From NCBI RefSeq assembly GCF_950295315.1, contig NW_026647342.1, positions 31,062 to 95,061 on the forward strand: a stretch of DNA of 64,000 nucleotides, given 5' to 3'. Source of the DNA: Erinaceus europaeus. Lineage: Eukaryota; Chordata; Mammalia; Eulipotyphla; Erinaceidae. This document shows, one piece after another, positions 43,393 to 53,775 of the stretch; positions within the stretch are counted from its first letter, which is position 1; every line of letters starts with the position of its first letter. A program made the translations under genes and the position numbers. The notes under the pieces were generated by a model, which saw nothing but the letters and a program-made list of their open reading frames with translations, made no database searches and was not told the origin of the DNA.

Positions 43393-43735
43393 CTCCCCAC
43401 CCTCACCCTGGTCATTTTTGCATTTCTGTATTCTTCCAGCTGGTGTACCCTTCCTTGACCATTTCCCCCAGGCAGGAGGGAATCACTTGGGAGTCTCACA
43501 GCAACAGGATAACTCACTTCTGCCCCCATCCTGGGAACAGGATGCTCTACTTACAAAGGAGAGCATAGAGAGAGTTAGGAGCCTCTCTTGGTGCTGCTAT
43601 ATTATCAATGTGTCAAGATGTGCCCCCTGAGAAAAATCTTTCATCCCCTCCTGTCTCTTCCTCCCCACCTGCTAAAAATTCTATTTGGTCTAGCTGCAGG
43701 TTATCACAGACTTCCTGCTTATCCAATTCTCCATC
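43393..43735. other. single-copy sequence
   Basis: Nothing recognised. The 182-codon frame 43082-43630 is mostly SINE sequence. Confidence 0.4.
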
Positions 43736-43972
43736 TCCCTCCCCCTCCCCTCTCCCTTTCTATCCCCTCCCCTCCCCTTCCCCTTCCCCTTCCCCCTCCC
43801 CCTCCCCCTCCCCCTCTCCCTCTCCCTCTCCCTCTCCCTCTCCCTCTCCCTCTCCCTCTCCCTCTCCCTCTCCCTCTCCCTCTCCCTCTCCCATTCCCTC
43901 TCCCTCTCCCTCTCCCTCTCCCTCTCCCTCTCCCTCTCCCTCTCCCTCTCCCTCTCCCTCTTTTCTCCTCTC
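43736..43972. repeat. (CCCTCT)n hexanucleotide satellite
   Basis: About 235 bases of pure pyrimidine on the plus strand, mostly CCCTCT units with a CCCCTT/CCCCCT lead-in. Frames of 136-144 codons (Pro-Ser or Pro-Leu runs) are translations of the repeat. Confidence 0.97.
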
Positions 43973-45357
43973 CTCTCTTCTACATGCTGTTCTTACTGCC
44001 CATTCATTGTCATTTTAGGTAAAGAAAAAGCCAGCATCTGAAGTTACACAGCAAATGTTCATGTTTGTATCCACGTTGTAGAAGCCATTCAACAAGCTGA
44101 CATGAGTGGAAAGCCTGCAATGACTCAATTCCTTTCCTATAGCTTGTGCACACGAGTCTCTTGCTCCTGGAGCTTGGGGACAGTGCACAACACAAACCCC
44201 ACTATGCCTATTTCCTGCATGACAGGCACACAGCACAGAAATGAGGACAGGGCCAGCACCTCAGCCAATCGTGTTTACAGACTGCTGCTTTTCTTCTGCT
44301 AGAAGCACGTTTCGGTTTGAAGGGAAAGCATGCTCTCTGGGGCTGTAGCACATCCCCCCACCATTCACCCAGTTGGAGCCAAGCTCACATCTTGCCCTGC
44401 CTGGAGCTTCAGTGATGCTAAGCACAGTGAGTTAACGCATTTCTCACCCCTGCTCAGGGGCATCATGGGCGCGCCTGTGTGTGAAGTGCAGGGGACAGAG
44501 GGCTCCCTCCCAACATGGAGCTCCTTGGTTCACATAAGTGGGAGGCCCACAGCATAGGAGGGAAAGTCCATGGGCAGCTGACTGCAGTGCCCCTAAACCC
44601 ACACTTCCAGAGAGCTTGTCAAAACCCAAAGTGTTGAGGGAGTTGGAACTCACTTCCTGCTGACTAGGACACTGACATCCCAGAACCCAAGCAGCAGATG
44701 AGACCCACTGTCTCTCTCTAGCAGCTGGTATCCTTCCACCACACTTTTGGTTACACACACACAACACACACACTCACTCCTTCTCTATCAATATGGCAGA
44801 TAGATGTACTTGGAGGTGTTAGTCTGGCTGCACAAGGATTCTTTCCCTTGTCAACCCAGGGACAGGGAATTGTGATACCAAGAGTCCCTGGGAGGCATCT
44901 GCCAAGAGCACTAGGCCACCAAGTCTTCAGGCTGGACCTGCAGGGATGGTGGCACAGCCTGTAGGTAGAGCCGGATTCAGGTGTGACTGGAGAGGGAACT
45001 GGGCCGCCTCACAGGGCAGCCTCTCTGGATGGGGGAGTGAGGTAGGAGGCTCGTGGGCTTTGTGGTGAGCTCACCTAGCTCCACTCCTCCTCCTTTCTGA
45101 GGTGCCACCAAGTGCCCAACTGTGTGCGTCTCGTAAGGCCTTAGTAGGACTCACTGCTCAAGGAAGAGGTTCAGCACAGCAGCCAGCACAAGGAGCAGGT
45201 CCATGTCACGTGGGCTCTGAGAACAGCTCCGTGAGCCATTTCTTTACAAGGGCAGCAGCTCTGCTGAATGCTGGTTTGTAACCTCTGGACGGACACAGAG
45301 CAGCTTAGAGCTAAAGCAACACTGGACAGTTAAACAGTCTTGTTTCATGTCAAAACA
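43973..45357. other. single-copy block, no gene seen
   Basis: About 1.4 kb with a small CA-rich patch at 44752-44775. No repeat family or coding resemblance was seen. Confidence 0.45.
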
Positions 45358-45500
45358 GTACAGCATGGCAGAGGAGGTGACTCAGTGGGCAGACAGCTGG
45401 ACTTTCATGTATGAGGCCCCGAATTTGATCCCTGACACCACATATGTGAGAGAATTGTTCTATTTTGGTATTTCTGTCCTCTCTCTCCCCCACCTCTCTC
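45358..45500 (+). mobile_element. old tRNA-derived SINE
   Basis: 'aggtgactcagtgggcagac' (A-box-like) and 'gaatttgatccctgacacc' (B-box-like) are spaced as in a tRNA, followed by a CT-rich tail. Confidence 0.58.
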
Positions 45501-45517
45501 TCTCTATATATATATAC

Positions 45518-45565
<48 letters not shown>

Positions 45566-45685
45566 ATATCTCTCTCCAAACATATGTCTATATATCTTTT
45601 TCCATATGTGTATATATGTATATCTATATATATTCTCTAGACATGTATATGTGTCTATGTATGTATGTATATATATATATCTTAT
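45501..45685. repeat. (TA)n(TG)n and AT-rich repeat
   Basis: TATATA blocks, then about 15 TG units (45530-45560), then degenerate (TATG/TATC) sequence. It probably grew from the SINE tail. Confidence 0.9.
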
Positions 45686-46579
45686 TAAATACCTAATAAA
45701 TTATTTTAAGTCTTAATAAGCTATACTGACTCCCTGTAGGTCCATGGGATCCACAGAAACAGTGGAAACCCCAATCTACCAGCCCCAAATTCCCACACAG
45801 CCTCCAGCCCTCTTTCCCTACCTGGGCCCCGAATTCCCCACCCACATGGATAAGCTGAGTCCTTGGTGAGCAGTGAACCAGCTGGGGTCCACCTTCTCCC
45901 AGCACTGTCCCTGCCCCAGTGGTACCTCCTTGAGGTGAAACTTCCCCTCCACCTGCCTGGCTCACATGGTCAGACCACGGCAGAAGCCGGCCCTCTCCCC
46001 CAGGCAGAAAACATGCTCACTTGGACCCAGCAGCCTGTGCCTCTCCTGGCTGCACACCCATTCTTTGTCCCAGTTTCTCAGCTCTGGGGACACCCATGCC
46101 CGTTAAGAAAGAGGACAGAGTGGGGAGGTGTGCGATAGAGCGGGCATGGGGAGGTGGGGGGTGGAGGTGTCCCTCCCTAGCGGGACACAGACTCCATACA
46201 TCTCCTAGCCCCTTTCTCTCAGGCCGTTGGCTTGCAAGCCAGCCGATGGCCTCACGCTCTGATTGTGGATATGTTTAAATGGGACAGAGGAGAGAAGTGG
46301 AAAATGGAGTGAGTGGATACCCAGGAGGGGCCCAGTCTGCAAGCAGACAGAAGTTTCCATCAGAGCTGTATTTCCATCTTGGCCACTGGGACAGGCTGGC
46401 ACTGGCCCGAGGCTGAGGATGCAGCTGGATGAGGTGTATGGCCCTTGGAGGAGCCTGGAGGGGGTCTAACGTGGCCACAGGGGAAGGCTACGGAGGAAGG
46501 AAGATTAAGGGCTCCCATAAGGAGAGGACCTAGCCCGAGGGAGCCCCTACCCCTTCCTGCTGTTGTGAATTATTGCACA
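45686..46579. other. single-copy, GC-rich sequence
   Basis: About 900 bases with relatively high GC. Frames up to 91 codons occur in several phases, with no family resemblance and no CpG-island-like CG density. Confidence 0.45.
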
Positions 46580-46695
46580 TAGTGATGGCTTTGCAGACAG
46601 AGTACATGCTTTGCAATCTGAGGCCCCAGGTTTGATCCCAGACACTGCATATGTCAGAGCAGAGCTTTGAATCCCCCCTGCATCATGTAAGTATA
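46580..46695 (+). mobile_element. old tRNA-derived SINE
   Basis: 'gtgatggctttgcagacaga' and 'ccaggtttgatcccagacac' represent decayed A and B boxes. Confidence 0.58.
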
Positions 46696-47187
46696 TAATC
46701 CATTGATTACATAGAGATGGTTAACAAACATCTCTGTCTCTCCCAGACCTAGAGACAGAGCCAGAGGTCAAAGTGGTGGCGGGATTGTGTCTTTCTGAGG
46801 CCAGAGGGAGAATCTGCTGCAGGCGACTCTTTTCTGTATCTCCCAATTCCCTGGGGTCCTCGTGTAGATGTATCTCTCCAGTTTCTACCTCCAGGGTCAT
46901 TTGGTGGACCCCCTTTCTGTTCTTATAAAGACCCAAACATATTGGGTTAGAGGCATCCTGTTTCAAGAGCACCCTATGAACTAGTGTCACCTGCAAAATC
47001 TTGTCTCCAAATCAGGTCAGTCTGAGGTTTGGGAGTGAGAATTTCAACTTGGATTTAGGGCTGTGAACCACCCTCACAGCGACCTCCCCCTAGACTGTAC
47101 AGCCTCAGGAGGGTTGCCGTTCTGTTGAGCTGGAGACCAAGGCTTTGCTTGGTTTTGAATCCGGCAAATTAGAATCCTTCTGACTTT
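46696..47187. other. single-copy sequence
   Basis: Nothing recognised. Confidence 0.4.
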
Positions 47188-47200
47188 TAAATTGGAAGCA

Positions 47201-47465
47201 TTGAGAGTCAGGCGGTAGTGCAACAGGTTAAGCACATGCAGCGCAAAGCACAAGGACCGGTCAGGATCCTGGTTCAAGCCCCCGGCTCCCCACCTACAAG
47301 GGAGTCGCTTCACAGGCGGTGAAGCAGGTCTGCAGGTATCTCTCTGTCTCTCTTCCTCTCTATCTCCCCCTTCTCTCTCAATTTCTCTCTGTATCTATCC
47401 AATAACAAATAAACAAAGTTAAAAATTTTTAAAAACTAAAAAATTACACTTATTTAAAAAAATAA
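47201..47465 (+). mobile_element. SINE-A
   Basis: Full-length family A with 'ggttcaagccc', the family body and an A/T tail. A perfect 13-bp target duplication TAAATTGGAAGCA lies at 47188-47200 and 47466-47478. Confidence 0.92.
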
Positions 47466-47512
47466 TAAATTGGAAGCAGTAACCATACACCCATTCATCC
47501 ATTCAAGCCATT

Positions 47513-47640
47513 CACTCACTCACTCACTCACTCACTCACTCACTCACTCACTCACTCACTCATTCATGCATTCACTCACTCACTCATTCACTCACTCATT
47601 TACTCACTCACTCACTCAGTCGTCACTTATTCACCCATTC
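47513..47640. repeat. (ACTC)n microsatellite
   Basis: About 30 tetranucleotide units with ATTC interruptions. Confidence 0.95.
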
Positions 47641-48394
47641 GCTCACTCATACATCCCTTCAATCATTATTCTAGTCACACGACTATTCTTTCAACCAGTC
47701 ACAAAAACTAAATGAGACTGTCTTACACACTGGTCCCAGGCCAATTCCAGGAGTCTCTGGTGCACAAGCTGACACAAGTGTTTTGTCCCAGAGGCTTCAC
47801 AAGGGACAAAGAACTATTCGAAGAAGGAGGGTTTGTGATTTGGAGGAGGAAGGAATTCCCCTTTTATGCAACCACAATGTTCAGTAGACAGAATTAGACC
47901 CTTGGGAAGGATCACAAAATACCCCACCCTCCCTTACCAGGCTCATCTCTTGGAATCCCAGCTCTGCCCTGGGCTGAGATTTGTGTGTTTCTAAACTCTG
48001 GCCACCGGGAGGGCATTTCTTTTCTTGTAATCACTGCCCTCTGTCCACAAGGCCACTGCCACAACCCTTCTCATTCAGGACTGAGGTGACACAGGGATCA
48101 GGCAGACGCATCTGGTGTTTATCCTCTCCTCACACGCTTTGTCCATCGCTACTCACCACCAGTCTGAGAGTCCTGGAAAAGAAGTAAAGGAGCAATTCAT
48201 TAACTGATGAGTGAGGATAGAAGAGACAGGAATCAGAATGGGCTCTGGCCATCAGCTTCAGGACTAGGACTAGAGAACAGAGAAGGGTCTGACCTCCTGG
48301 ATGGGACTTCTCAGCAGGACCCTGACTTGTCATTGCGGAGTTTTGACTTGTTCTTTCTTTCAAATCTGAGCTATCTCTCTCTGGATGGCCAAGT
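47641..48394. other. single-copy sequence
   Basis: Nothing recognised. Confidence 0.4.
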
Positions 48395-48542
48395 CTTTTT
48401 TATTTTATTTTATTTTATTTTATTTTTTACCAGAATACTACCCCAGCTCTGGCTTATAGTGGTGTGGAGGACTGAACCTAGAACTTTGGAACCTCAAGCA
48501 TGAGAGTCTGCTTGCATAACTATCATGCTGTCTACCCTCACC
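48395..48542 (-). mobile_element. old SINE with (TTTTA)n tail
   Basis: A (TTTTA)n at 48397-48425 (tail complement), then in reverse 'gtagacagcatgatagttatg' and 'gaggttccaaagttctagg' as a decayed tRNA-like head. Confidence 0.58.
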
Positions 48543-48919
48543 TGCTCTCCCTCTACTCACAGGAGGCTGCATTGGGGGGGCAGTGAAACCTCCAGTGGTC
48601 AAGTGAAGCTTTTCTGCTGGCTGCTGACAAAACTTAGCATTCCCTGAGAGCCCAGGACTGGGCCAGCATATCCCTGAAGAGACTAGATAGGAAATCCCCC
48701 ATGCTGCCATGGGGCAAGGAGATGTGATCAGATGCTATGGCTCCTGGGCCATTTCTGGGTCAAGGATTCCTATCTGTAGCCAAGTCTGGCTCTCCTGAAC
48801 TCAAGGAAGAGGAAAACCAAACAGAACTGACTTTGGGGGACTTGAAAGTCTGGTGATCTGTGCAGGGGGTCCTGCAGCATCTTAAGATCAGCAGTCTGAC
48901 AACCTGACCAGGAGATCTC
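48543..48919. other. single-copy sequence
   Basis: Nothing recognised. Confidence 0.4.
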
Positions 48920-48925
48920 TCTGAG

Positions 48926-49406
48926 TGTTGTGACCCCAACAGGAGTTTGGGACTATTAGCATGTGAATGAGGTCAGCCTCAGAAGGGGCTTCAGAGAAGG
49001 GAATGTATAAAAGCAAGGGACTTTGAGCAGGTCGCTCTCTTTGACTGCTGCTGCTTCTCCTGGTCAGATGCATCTCGGCAGAGTATCCGCCATGGCTACT
49101 TCTCCTGGGAACTGAACATGTGTGACTCTGCTAGCTGGTAAACTTTTAGACCCCTCTACATCCATGAGCAACCTTTACCTGAGCTGATAATTGTTTATCT
49201 TATGGGACTAAACTTTTGATAACTGTACTCAGACTTTATGGACCTAGCATGCTCTAAACCCTTGATGATAATTGCTTATTTTGCCTTTTACCTGTTACAC
49301 TCTAATAAACCTTGTATTGTTTAAACCCGTTCCCAGCTTCTGGCTGCGAATTCTTTTGTGCGTCGCAGCAGCCCCCACCAACCCCTTTTTAAGTTAAATT
49401 CCAACA
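48926..49406 (+). mobile_element. solo LTR, class II ERV, LTR family 1
   Basis: Begins TGTTGTGACCCCAACAGGAG and ends AATTCCAACA. A perfect 6-bp target duplication TCTGAG flanks it (48920-48925, 49407-49412). TATA-like TATAAAA at 49006-49012 and AATAAA at 49304-49309 give a standard U3-R-U5 plan. It is closely similar along its whole length to the reverse complement of 9436-9926. Confidence 0.93.
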
Positions 49407-49412
49407 TCTGAG

Positions 49413-49779
49413 GCTCCAGAGGTCAACTCCATCCTCCCTGCCATCTTCCCATCAGCCCCACACCCACACCTGCCACTTAACTATCTCCCCCAAACCCTGT
49501 TCAACCCTGGTTCCTAGCCGGCCTCTGTCCTCTGTGTGCTCATTTCTGTGACCCTAAACCCTAAACTCAGGCCCTGCTGTCCTGTCCTGGGAGGGTTCTC
49601 GCACATGCTGGACACTGATAACACAAAGAAATAGACATCAAGTTCTGTGAAGCTGACTCCCAGGCTGGAGCTCAGGATGAAGTCAAGGATGGCTCAGGTT
49701 GCTGTGGGAAGCCTCCCATCCTACCCATCCACACCCCACCCCCTTACCTGTGCCAGCCTAGATACAGACAGGAGGGAAA
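49413..49779. other. single-copy sequence
   Basis: Nothing recognised. 'accctaaaccctaaac' at about 49551 is too short to be telomeric. Confidence 0.4.
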
Positions 49780-49960
49780 TGGGGTGGTGACATTTCTAGT
49801 TAAGTGTACGTAATGCTAAGTGCAGGGACCCACACAAGGATCCGGGTTCAAGCCCCTGTCTCTCCACCTGGAGGGGGAATGATTCACAAGTGCTGAAGCA
49901 GGTCTGCAGGTGTTTCTGTCTATCTTCCTCTCTATATCCCCCCTTTCTCAATTTCTCTCT

Positions 49961-50382
49961 TGTTGGTATGCTTCTAATTCTGCTTTTAAAAACCCCTTCT
50001 GTTTCATTTGGTTTAATCCCCCCTGCATTCTATTTACATAACACTGTATTCTATTTACATAACCGCTATTAACAAGCACCACCCTCCCTCCAGGGCATTG
50101 GTGGTTCAGTGGTAGAATTCTCGCCTGCTCCGCCCCCTCTCCTTGTCACACCCTGATTTTCACCAGTCACTTTTCTCTCCACTCTCTCTGCGTCACATCC
50201 TGTTCCCACCCTACTGGGCTAGTATATTTATAAGGACAAGATTGTTTGTAGTTTTTAGTTTAGTCTAGCTTGGTATAGATTGTGCTGCGTCCTGCATGAA
50301 TAGAGAGATACTGCGTACAACCCAGCCATGAGTCCCGGGTCATCTGTTACCCGCCCGTGAAGCCAGCCCGGCAAAAACAACA
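49961..50382 (+). mobile_element. solo LTR, class II ERV, LTR family 2, with tRNA-like insert
   Basis: Begins TGTTGGTATGCTTCTAATTC and ends CGGCAAAAACAACA. A 6-bp target duplication CTCTCT lies at 49955-49960 and 50383-50388 inside a SINE-A. A TATA-like 'tatatttataag' lies near 50222-50233. The position matching the AATAAA of the sister LTR (2942-3310) reads AATAGA near 50299. U3 contains a 34-base tRNA-Gly-like segment, described separately. Confidence 0.9.
50095..50128 (+). pseudogene. tRNA-Gly(GCC) 5'-half-like segment in LTR U3
   Basis: The 34 bases starting GCATTGGTGGTTCAGTGG and ending CTCGCCTGC equal, as I recall it, the 5' half of mammalian tRNA-Gly(GCC): acceptor strand, D arm with an A-box TGGTTCAGTGG, and the anticodon stem into the loop. 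After 50128 the sequence departs (TCCGCCCC) and there is no T arm or B box. It cannot fold as a whole tRNA. The sister LTR at 2942 shows no such segment. Confidence 0.8.
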
Positions 50383-50606
50383 CTCTCTGTCCTGTCCAAT
50401 AAAATGGAAAAAATATGGCCACCAGGAGCATTGGATTCATAGTGCCAGCACTTAGCCCCTACAATAGCCGGGAGGAAAAGAAAAAAAAAATAGAGTGAGA
50501 GAGAAAAAGAGAGGTAGGCAGATGGAGCACTAGGGTTTCCAGTATGTCACTAATGTCCCTAAGGTGCATGACCTCAACCTGCTCCATGTGACTGCCTGGT
50601 CCCTGA

Positions 50607-50654
50607 GAGTGAGTGAGTGAGTGAGTGAGTGAGTGAGTGAGTGAGTAAGTGAGT
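50607..50654. repeat. (GAGT)n microsatellite
   Basis: About 12 units. The reverse complement of the (ACTC)n at 47513. Confidence 0.95.
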
Positions 50655-50795
50655 GACCAGAGCATGGGAGATCAGGGTAATTGTTTTCCTCAGAGGATGT
50701 CAGGGTTCTGGGGAGGTGGGGGCCTCTTCCTTGTTTGGGGACAAGTGTCAGCCACCCCAGACAGGACCAGGGCCTGGGTTGGAGTGGATCCCTTT

Positions 50796-51080
50796 TTTTA
50801 AAAAAATATTAATTTATTATTTATTCCCTTTTGTTGCCCTTGTTGCTTTATTGTTGTAGTTATGATTGATGTCCTTGTTGTTGGATAGGACAGAGAGAAA
50901 TGAGAGAAGAGGGGAAGATAGAGGGGGGAGAGAAAGACAGACACCTGAAGTCCTGCTTCACCACTTGTGAAGTGACTCCCCTGCAGGTGGGGAGCTAGGG
51001 GCTGGAACCGGGATCCTTGTGCAGGTCCTTGCGCGTTGCGCCACGTGCGCTTAACCCACTGTGCTACTGCCTGACTCCCT
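50796..51080 (-). mobile_element. SINE-A
   Basis: Full-length minus-strand copy with a well-kept head ('cacgtggcgcaacgcgcaag'-like in reverse). The flanks 'gagtggatccctttt' (50783-) and 'gagtggccctttt' (51082-) form a decayed target duplication. Confidence 0.88.
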
Positions 51081-52117
51081 AGAGTGGCCCTTTTGAGTTG
51101 GGCACTGCCTTCCTCTCCCAGAGGACAAGTGCAGCACATGTCCTCCATGGGAGTGCTGCTTCCAGAGTGATTTATGGCCTTATTGGGAAGCCCTCCTAGA
51201 GGTAGGGATTTATTAATACAATTGATATTTGAGGGGGTAACTGGTCACTTTCTCCAGCATCCTTGGTTTCTGGATCATCAGACCTGCCTGCTGTTTCTTT
51301 GGCTCCTTCAAGCCCTCAGCCTCAGGGTCACCCACTCTGCCCACAGGCCAGGCATCTACAGGTGTCTACTCGGTGCCATGAGCAGTGTATTGAGGGAGAG
51401 ACTGGGAAAATGAAGACGGGGACCTTGGGGGGTAGTGCCCGTCCTGCAGACCTGGACCTCATCTGTCAATATGCCAGCACCCTACATCCTCAGGAGTGTG
51501 GAGAGCAGGCATGAGCAGGATTGCTGTGCTTTTTACCCCCACCCCCCCATTGTGCCACATGGGCCTCATCACCTTGGTGAAGCTGGCAGGTACTGATCCT
51601 GGCGGGTTGCTGCTAATGCACTTGGCAGACTCCAGGTGACTCACAGAGTCCCTGGGCTCCTTAGTGCTGAGTTAATAAGGCCAAGTAAAGGGATGCTTGA
51701 AGAGATCCCAGATGTGAAATTGCTCTGCAACCTGGAAATCCCTTGCCAGTACTTAATTTTTATTATTCCTATTAATATACGAGGAGCTGAAATAAAACCT
51801 TTGTAAATTAACTGCTTATGTAGCCATGGCAATACTCAACCTAATAACAACACACTGCTGTGTTAGTAGAAGGGGTCAAAATGTAAGCCCTGGTCATTTA
51901 GACTGGGGTCACTAGTCACCTCTTCTTCCCCTGAACTCTATGCCCCCAGCTCTCCTTAGGACACTGACCCCCTCACTGACATCATCCTGTCCCTGGCCTC
52001 ATAATAGTGTTTGTCTCAGTCTGTTTTCTTGATAGCTTAGTACAGTGAGAAGATCCTGGCTCTGTGTGCTCTAGAGACAAAGAAGGAACTCCCCTGCTTC
52101 CCAACCCCAGCGAGAAA
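51081..52117. other. single-copy block, no gene seen
   Basis: About 1 kb with no recognisable repeats. 51590-51860 is listed separately as a possible conserved element. Confidence 0.45.
51590..51860. other. possible conserved non-coding element
   Basis: Repeat-free stretch with 'gagttaataaggccaagtaa', 'agtacttaatttttattatt' and 'gtaaattaactgcttatgta'. It is rich in TAAT-type cores and has no coherent frame. Inference from composition only. Confidence 0.3.
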
Positions 52118-52250
52118 AGGAGAAAGAGAGAAAGAGAAGGAGAGGATGGAATGAAGGAAAGAAGGAAGGAAGGAAGGAAGGAATGAAGGAAAGAGGGAGG
52201 GTGGAAAGAAAAAAGAAAGGAAGGAATAAAAGTAGAAAGGAACAGGGAAA
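52118..52250. repeat. (GGAA)n-rich purine tract
   Basis: Mostly A and G on the plus strand, with GGAA/GAAG runs. Confidence 0.9.
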
Positions 52251-52980
52251 AGGCAGAATGGAAACACTGAGTCTGGAAGATGTCAGGGGCCCTGTGTTGT
52301 TCATGTTCTGATCATATGAGTTTCCTGCAGGTGAAGGCAGCAAGTCGCCTAAATCTTGGCAACTTAACAACAAAGACTCACTCACAGTAATTGGGGAAAA
52401 AAAAATCCAGAAGTAGTCATAGGAACTAGAGCTGCACAGATTCCAGCAGGGAGGCTTCCTGAACTTTGCTAACTTCCACAGGAACCAGCCAAATATGGAA
52501 GGTCACCTGTCACTCCGGTCTCCAATGCCCGGTCGGTCCCCTGACCACCTCTTCTGTGTCAGAGCTCCCTGTGCCCCCTCTTCACGTGTCTACATCCATA
52601 GCCACCTGGTAACCCAGCACCACCCCAAATTTCATCTACACAGCCCCTTTTCTTTGCATACCTGATGATTCTATTCATTTCTGACATCCAGTGTCTACTT
52701 CCATGAAGTTTATTCTTAATACTTATTTGCAAGACATTCTTCATTATGGAAATGCCTTCCTTTTCATATTTTAACCCTAGACTTTTTCTTTAATATTGAT
52801 GATTTTTGTTTTATTTTGATCAGAAAACTGCTCATATTGGCCTTATGATGATACCAGGGATTGAACCTGGGGAAATAAGCTAGATAGGCCACAGTGATTT
52901 GGCAGCTGCCCAAAGCAGATACGTAGATAACAGCTTCCTTTCTGCATGGTGTCCTCCACCACAGAAGCCACAGTCTTCAT
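52251..52980. other. single-copy sequence
   Basis: Nothing recognised. 52845-52872 ('gataccagggattgaacctg') may be a scrap of an old SINE. Confidence 0.4.
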
Positions 52981-53006
52981 TAAAAGTCCCCAACTAGTGA
53001 ATATGT

Positions 53007-53304
53007 TGGGTATTGGGTGGTAGCCCATCAGGTTAAGTGCACATGGTGCAAAGTGCAAGGACCGGCATAAGGATCCTGGTTCGAGCCAGGGGAGTCGCTT
53101 CACAGGCGGTGAAGCAGGTCTGCAGGTGTCTGTCTTTTTCTCCCCCTCTCTGTCTTCCCCTCCACTCTCCATTTCTCTCTGTCCTATCCAACAATGACGA
53201 CATCAGTAACAACAACAATAATAACTACAACAACAATGAAAAACAACAAGGGCAACAAAAGGAAAAATAAATAATATAAAAATTTAAATAAATAAATAAA
53301 TAAG
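53007..53304 (+). mobile_element. SINE-A lacking part of the head
   Basis: A family-A copy in which the segment between 'ggttcgagcc' and 'aggggagtcgc' is shortened by about 17 bases relative to other copies. A 26-bp target duplication (24/26 identical, starting TAAAAGTCCCC) lies at 52981-53006 and 53305-53330. Confidence 0.92.
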
Positions 53305-53402
53305 TAAAAGTCCCCACCTACTGAATATGTCAAAGTACAGTGAACTCCCCAACTTAAACAGAGAAGGCTCCACAAGATGTGTGTGCTTGCATGCGTGTGC
53401 AC

Positions 53403-53405
<3 letters not shown>

Positions 53406-53450
<45 letters not shown>
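53406..53450. repeat. (GT)n microsatellite
   Basis: About 22 units. Confidence 0.96.
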
Positions 53451-53451
<1 letters not shown>

Positions 53452-53774
53452 GAAGGGGGACAGCCACTGGAAAACCAGGGCTCAGAGTACATCACTAGGC
53501 CAATTCTTCCAGAGTACAGTTGGGAATCACCTCAAATCCTATAGGGTGTCTGGGAGGGATTGAGGGGAAGGGCGGGAGCCATCTTTACATTAGTTCCTGT
53601 GTCCCACCTGTGGAAAGAACTACATTCTCCCCCAAGCTTGGAGAAGCTGTGCAGAAGGTTTAGGACATCCTGGGGATGCTCCGTCCTGAAGAATGAGGAA
53701 GAGGAGTGGCCTGGGACACCAGGGCCATCTGCTAAAAGAGGATACCTACCTCGCTCTTAATTGGATCTGTGTAG
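53451..53774. other. single-copy sequence
   Basis: Nothing recognised. Confidence 0.4.
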
Positions 53775-53775
53775 G

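Larger units (their letters stand above)
49780..50490 (+). mobile_element. SINE-A (long-tail form) split by solo LTR
   Basis: Head and body at 49780-49960. The body resumes at 50389 ('gtcctgtccaataaaatgg') and ends with the second tail module ('gccaccaggagcattgga', 'ggattcatagtgccagca') at about 50490. Confidence 0.85.

Noticed and set aside
43082..43630. 182-codon open frame
   Set aside because: Most of it reads through a SINE-B copy in antisense, so it is not a gene.
43588..44022. Open frames of 136-144 codons with Pro-Ser or Pro-Leu runs
   Set aside because: They are translations of the (CCCTCT)n repeat in two frames.
45347..45640. Tyr/Ile/Val/Cys-rich frame
   Set aside because: Translation of (TA)n and (TG)n repeats behind an old SINE.
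47470..47715. Thr/His/Ser/Leu repeat protein and possible CRISPR-like periodicity
   Set aside because: Pure tetranucleotide repeat (ACTC)n with no spacers. CRISPR is not expected in this kind of genome.
9436..49406. Family-1 LTRs at 9436 and 48926 as the two ends of one provirus
   Set aside because: They are on opposite strands, 39 kb apart, and each has its own different 6-bp duplication, so they are independent solo LTRs.
49551..49568. CCCTAAACCCTAAA telomere-like
   Set aside because: Only two units and not the vertebrate repeat.
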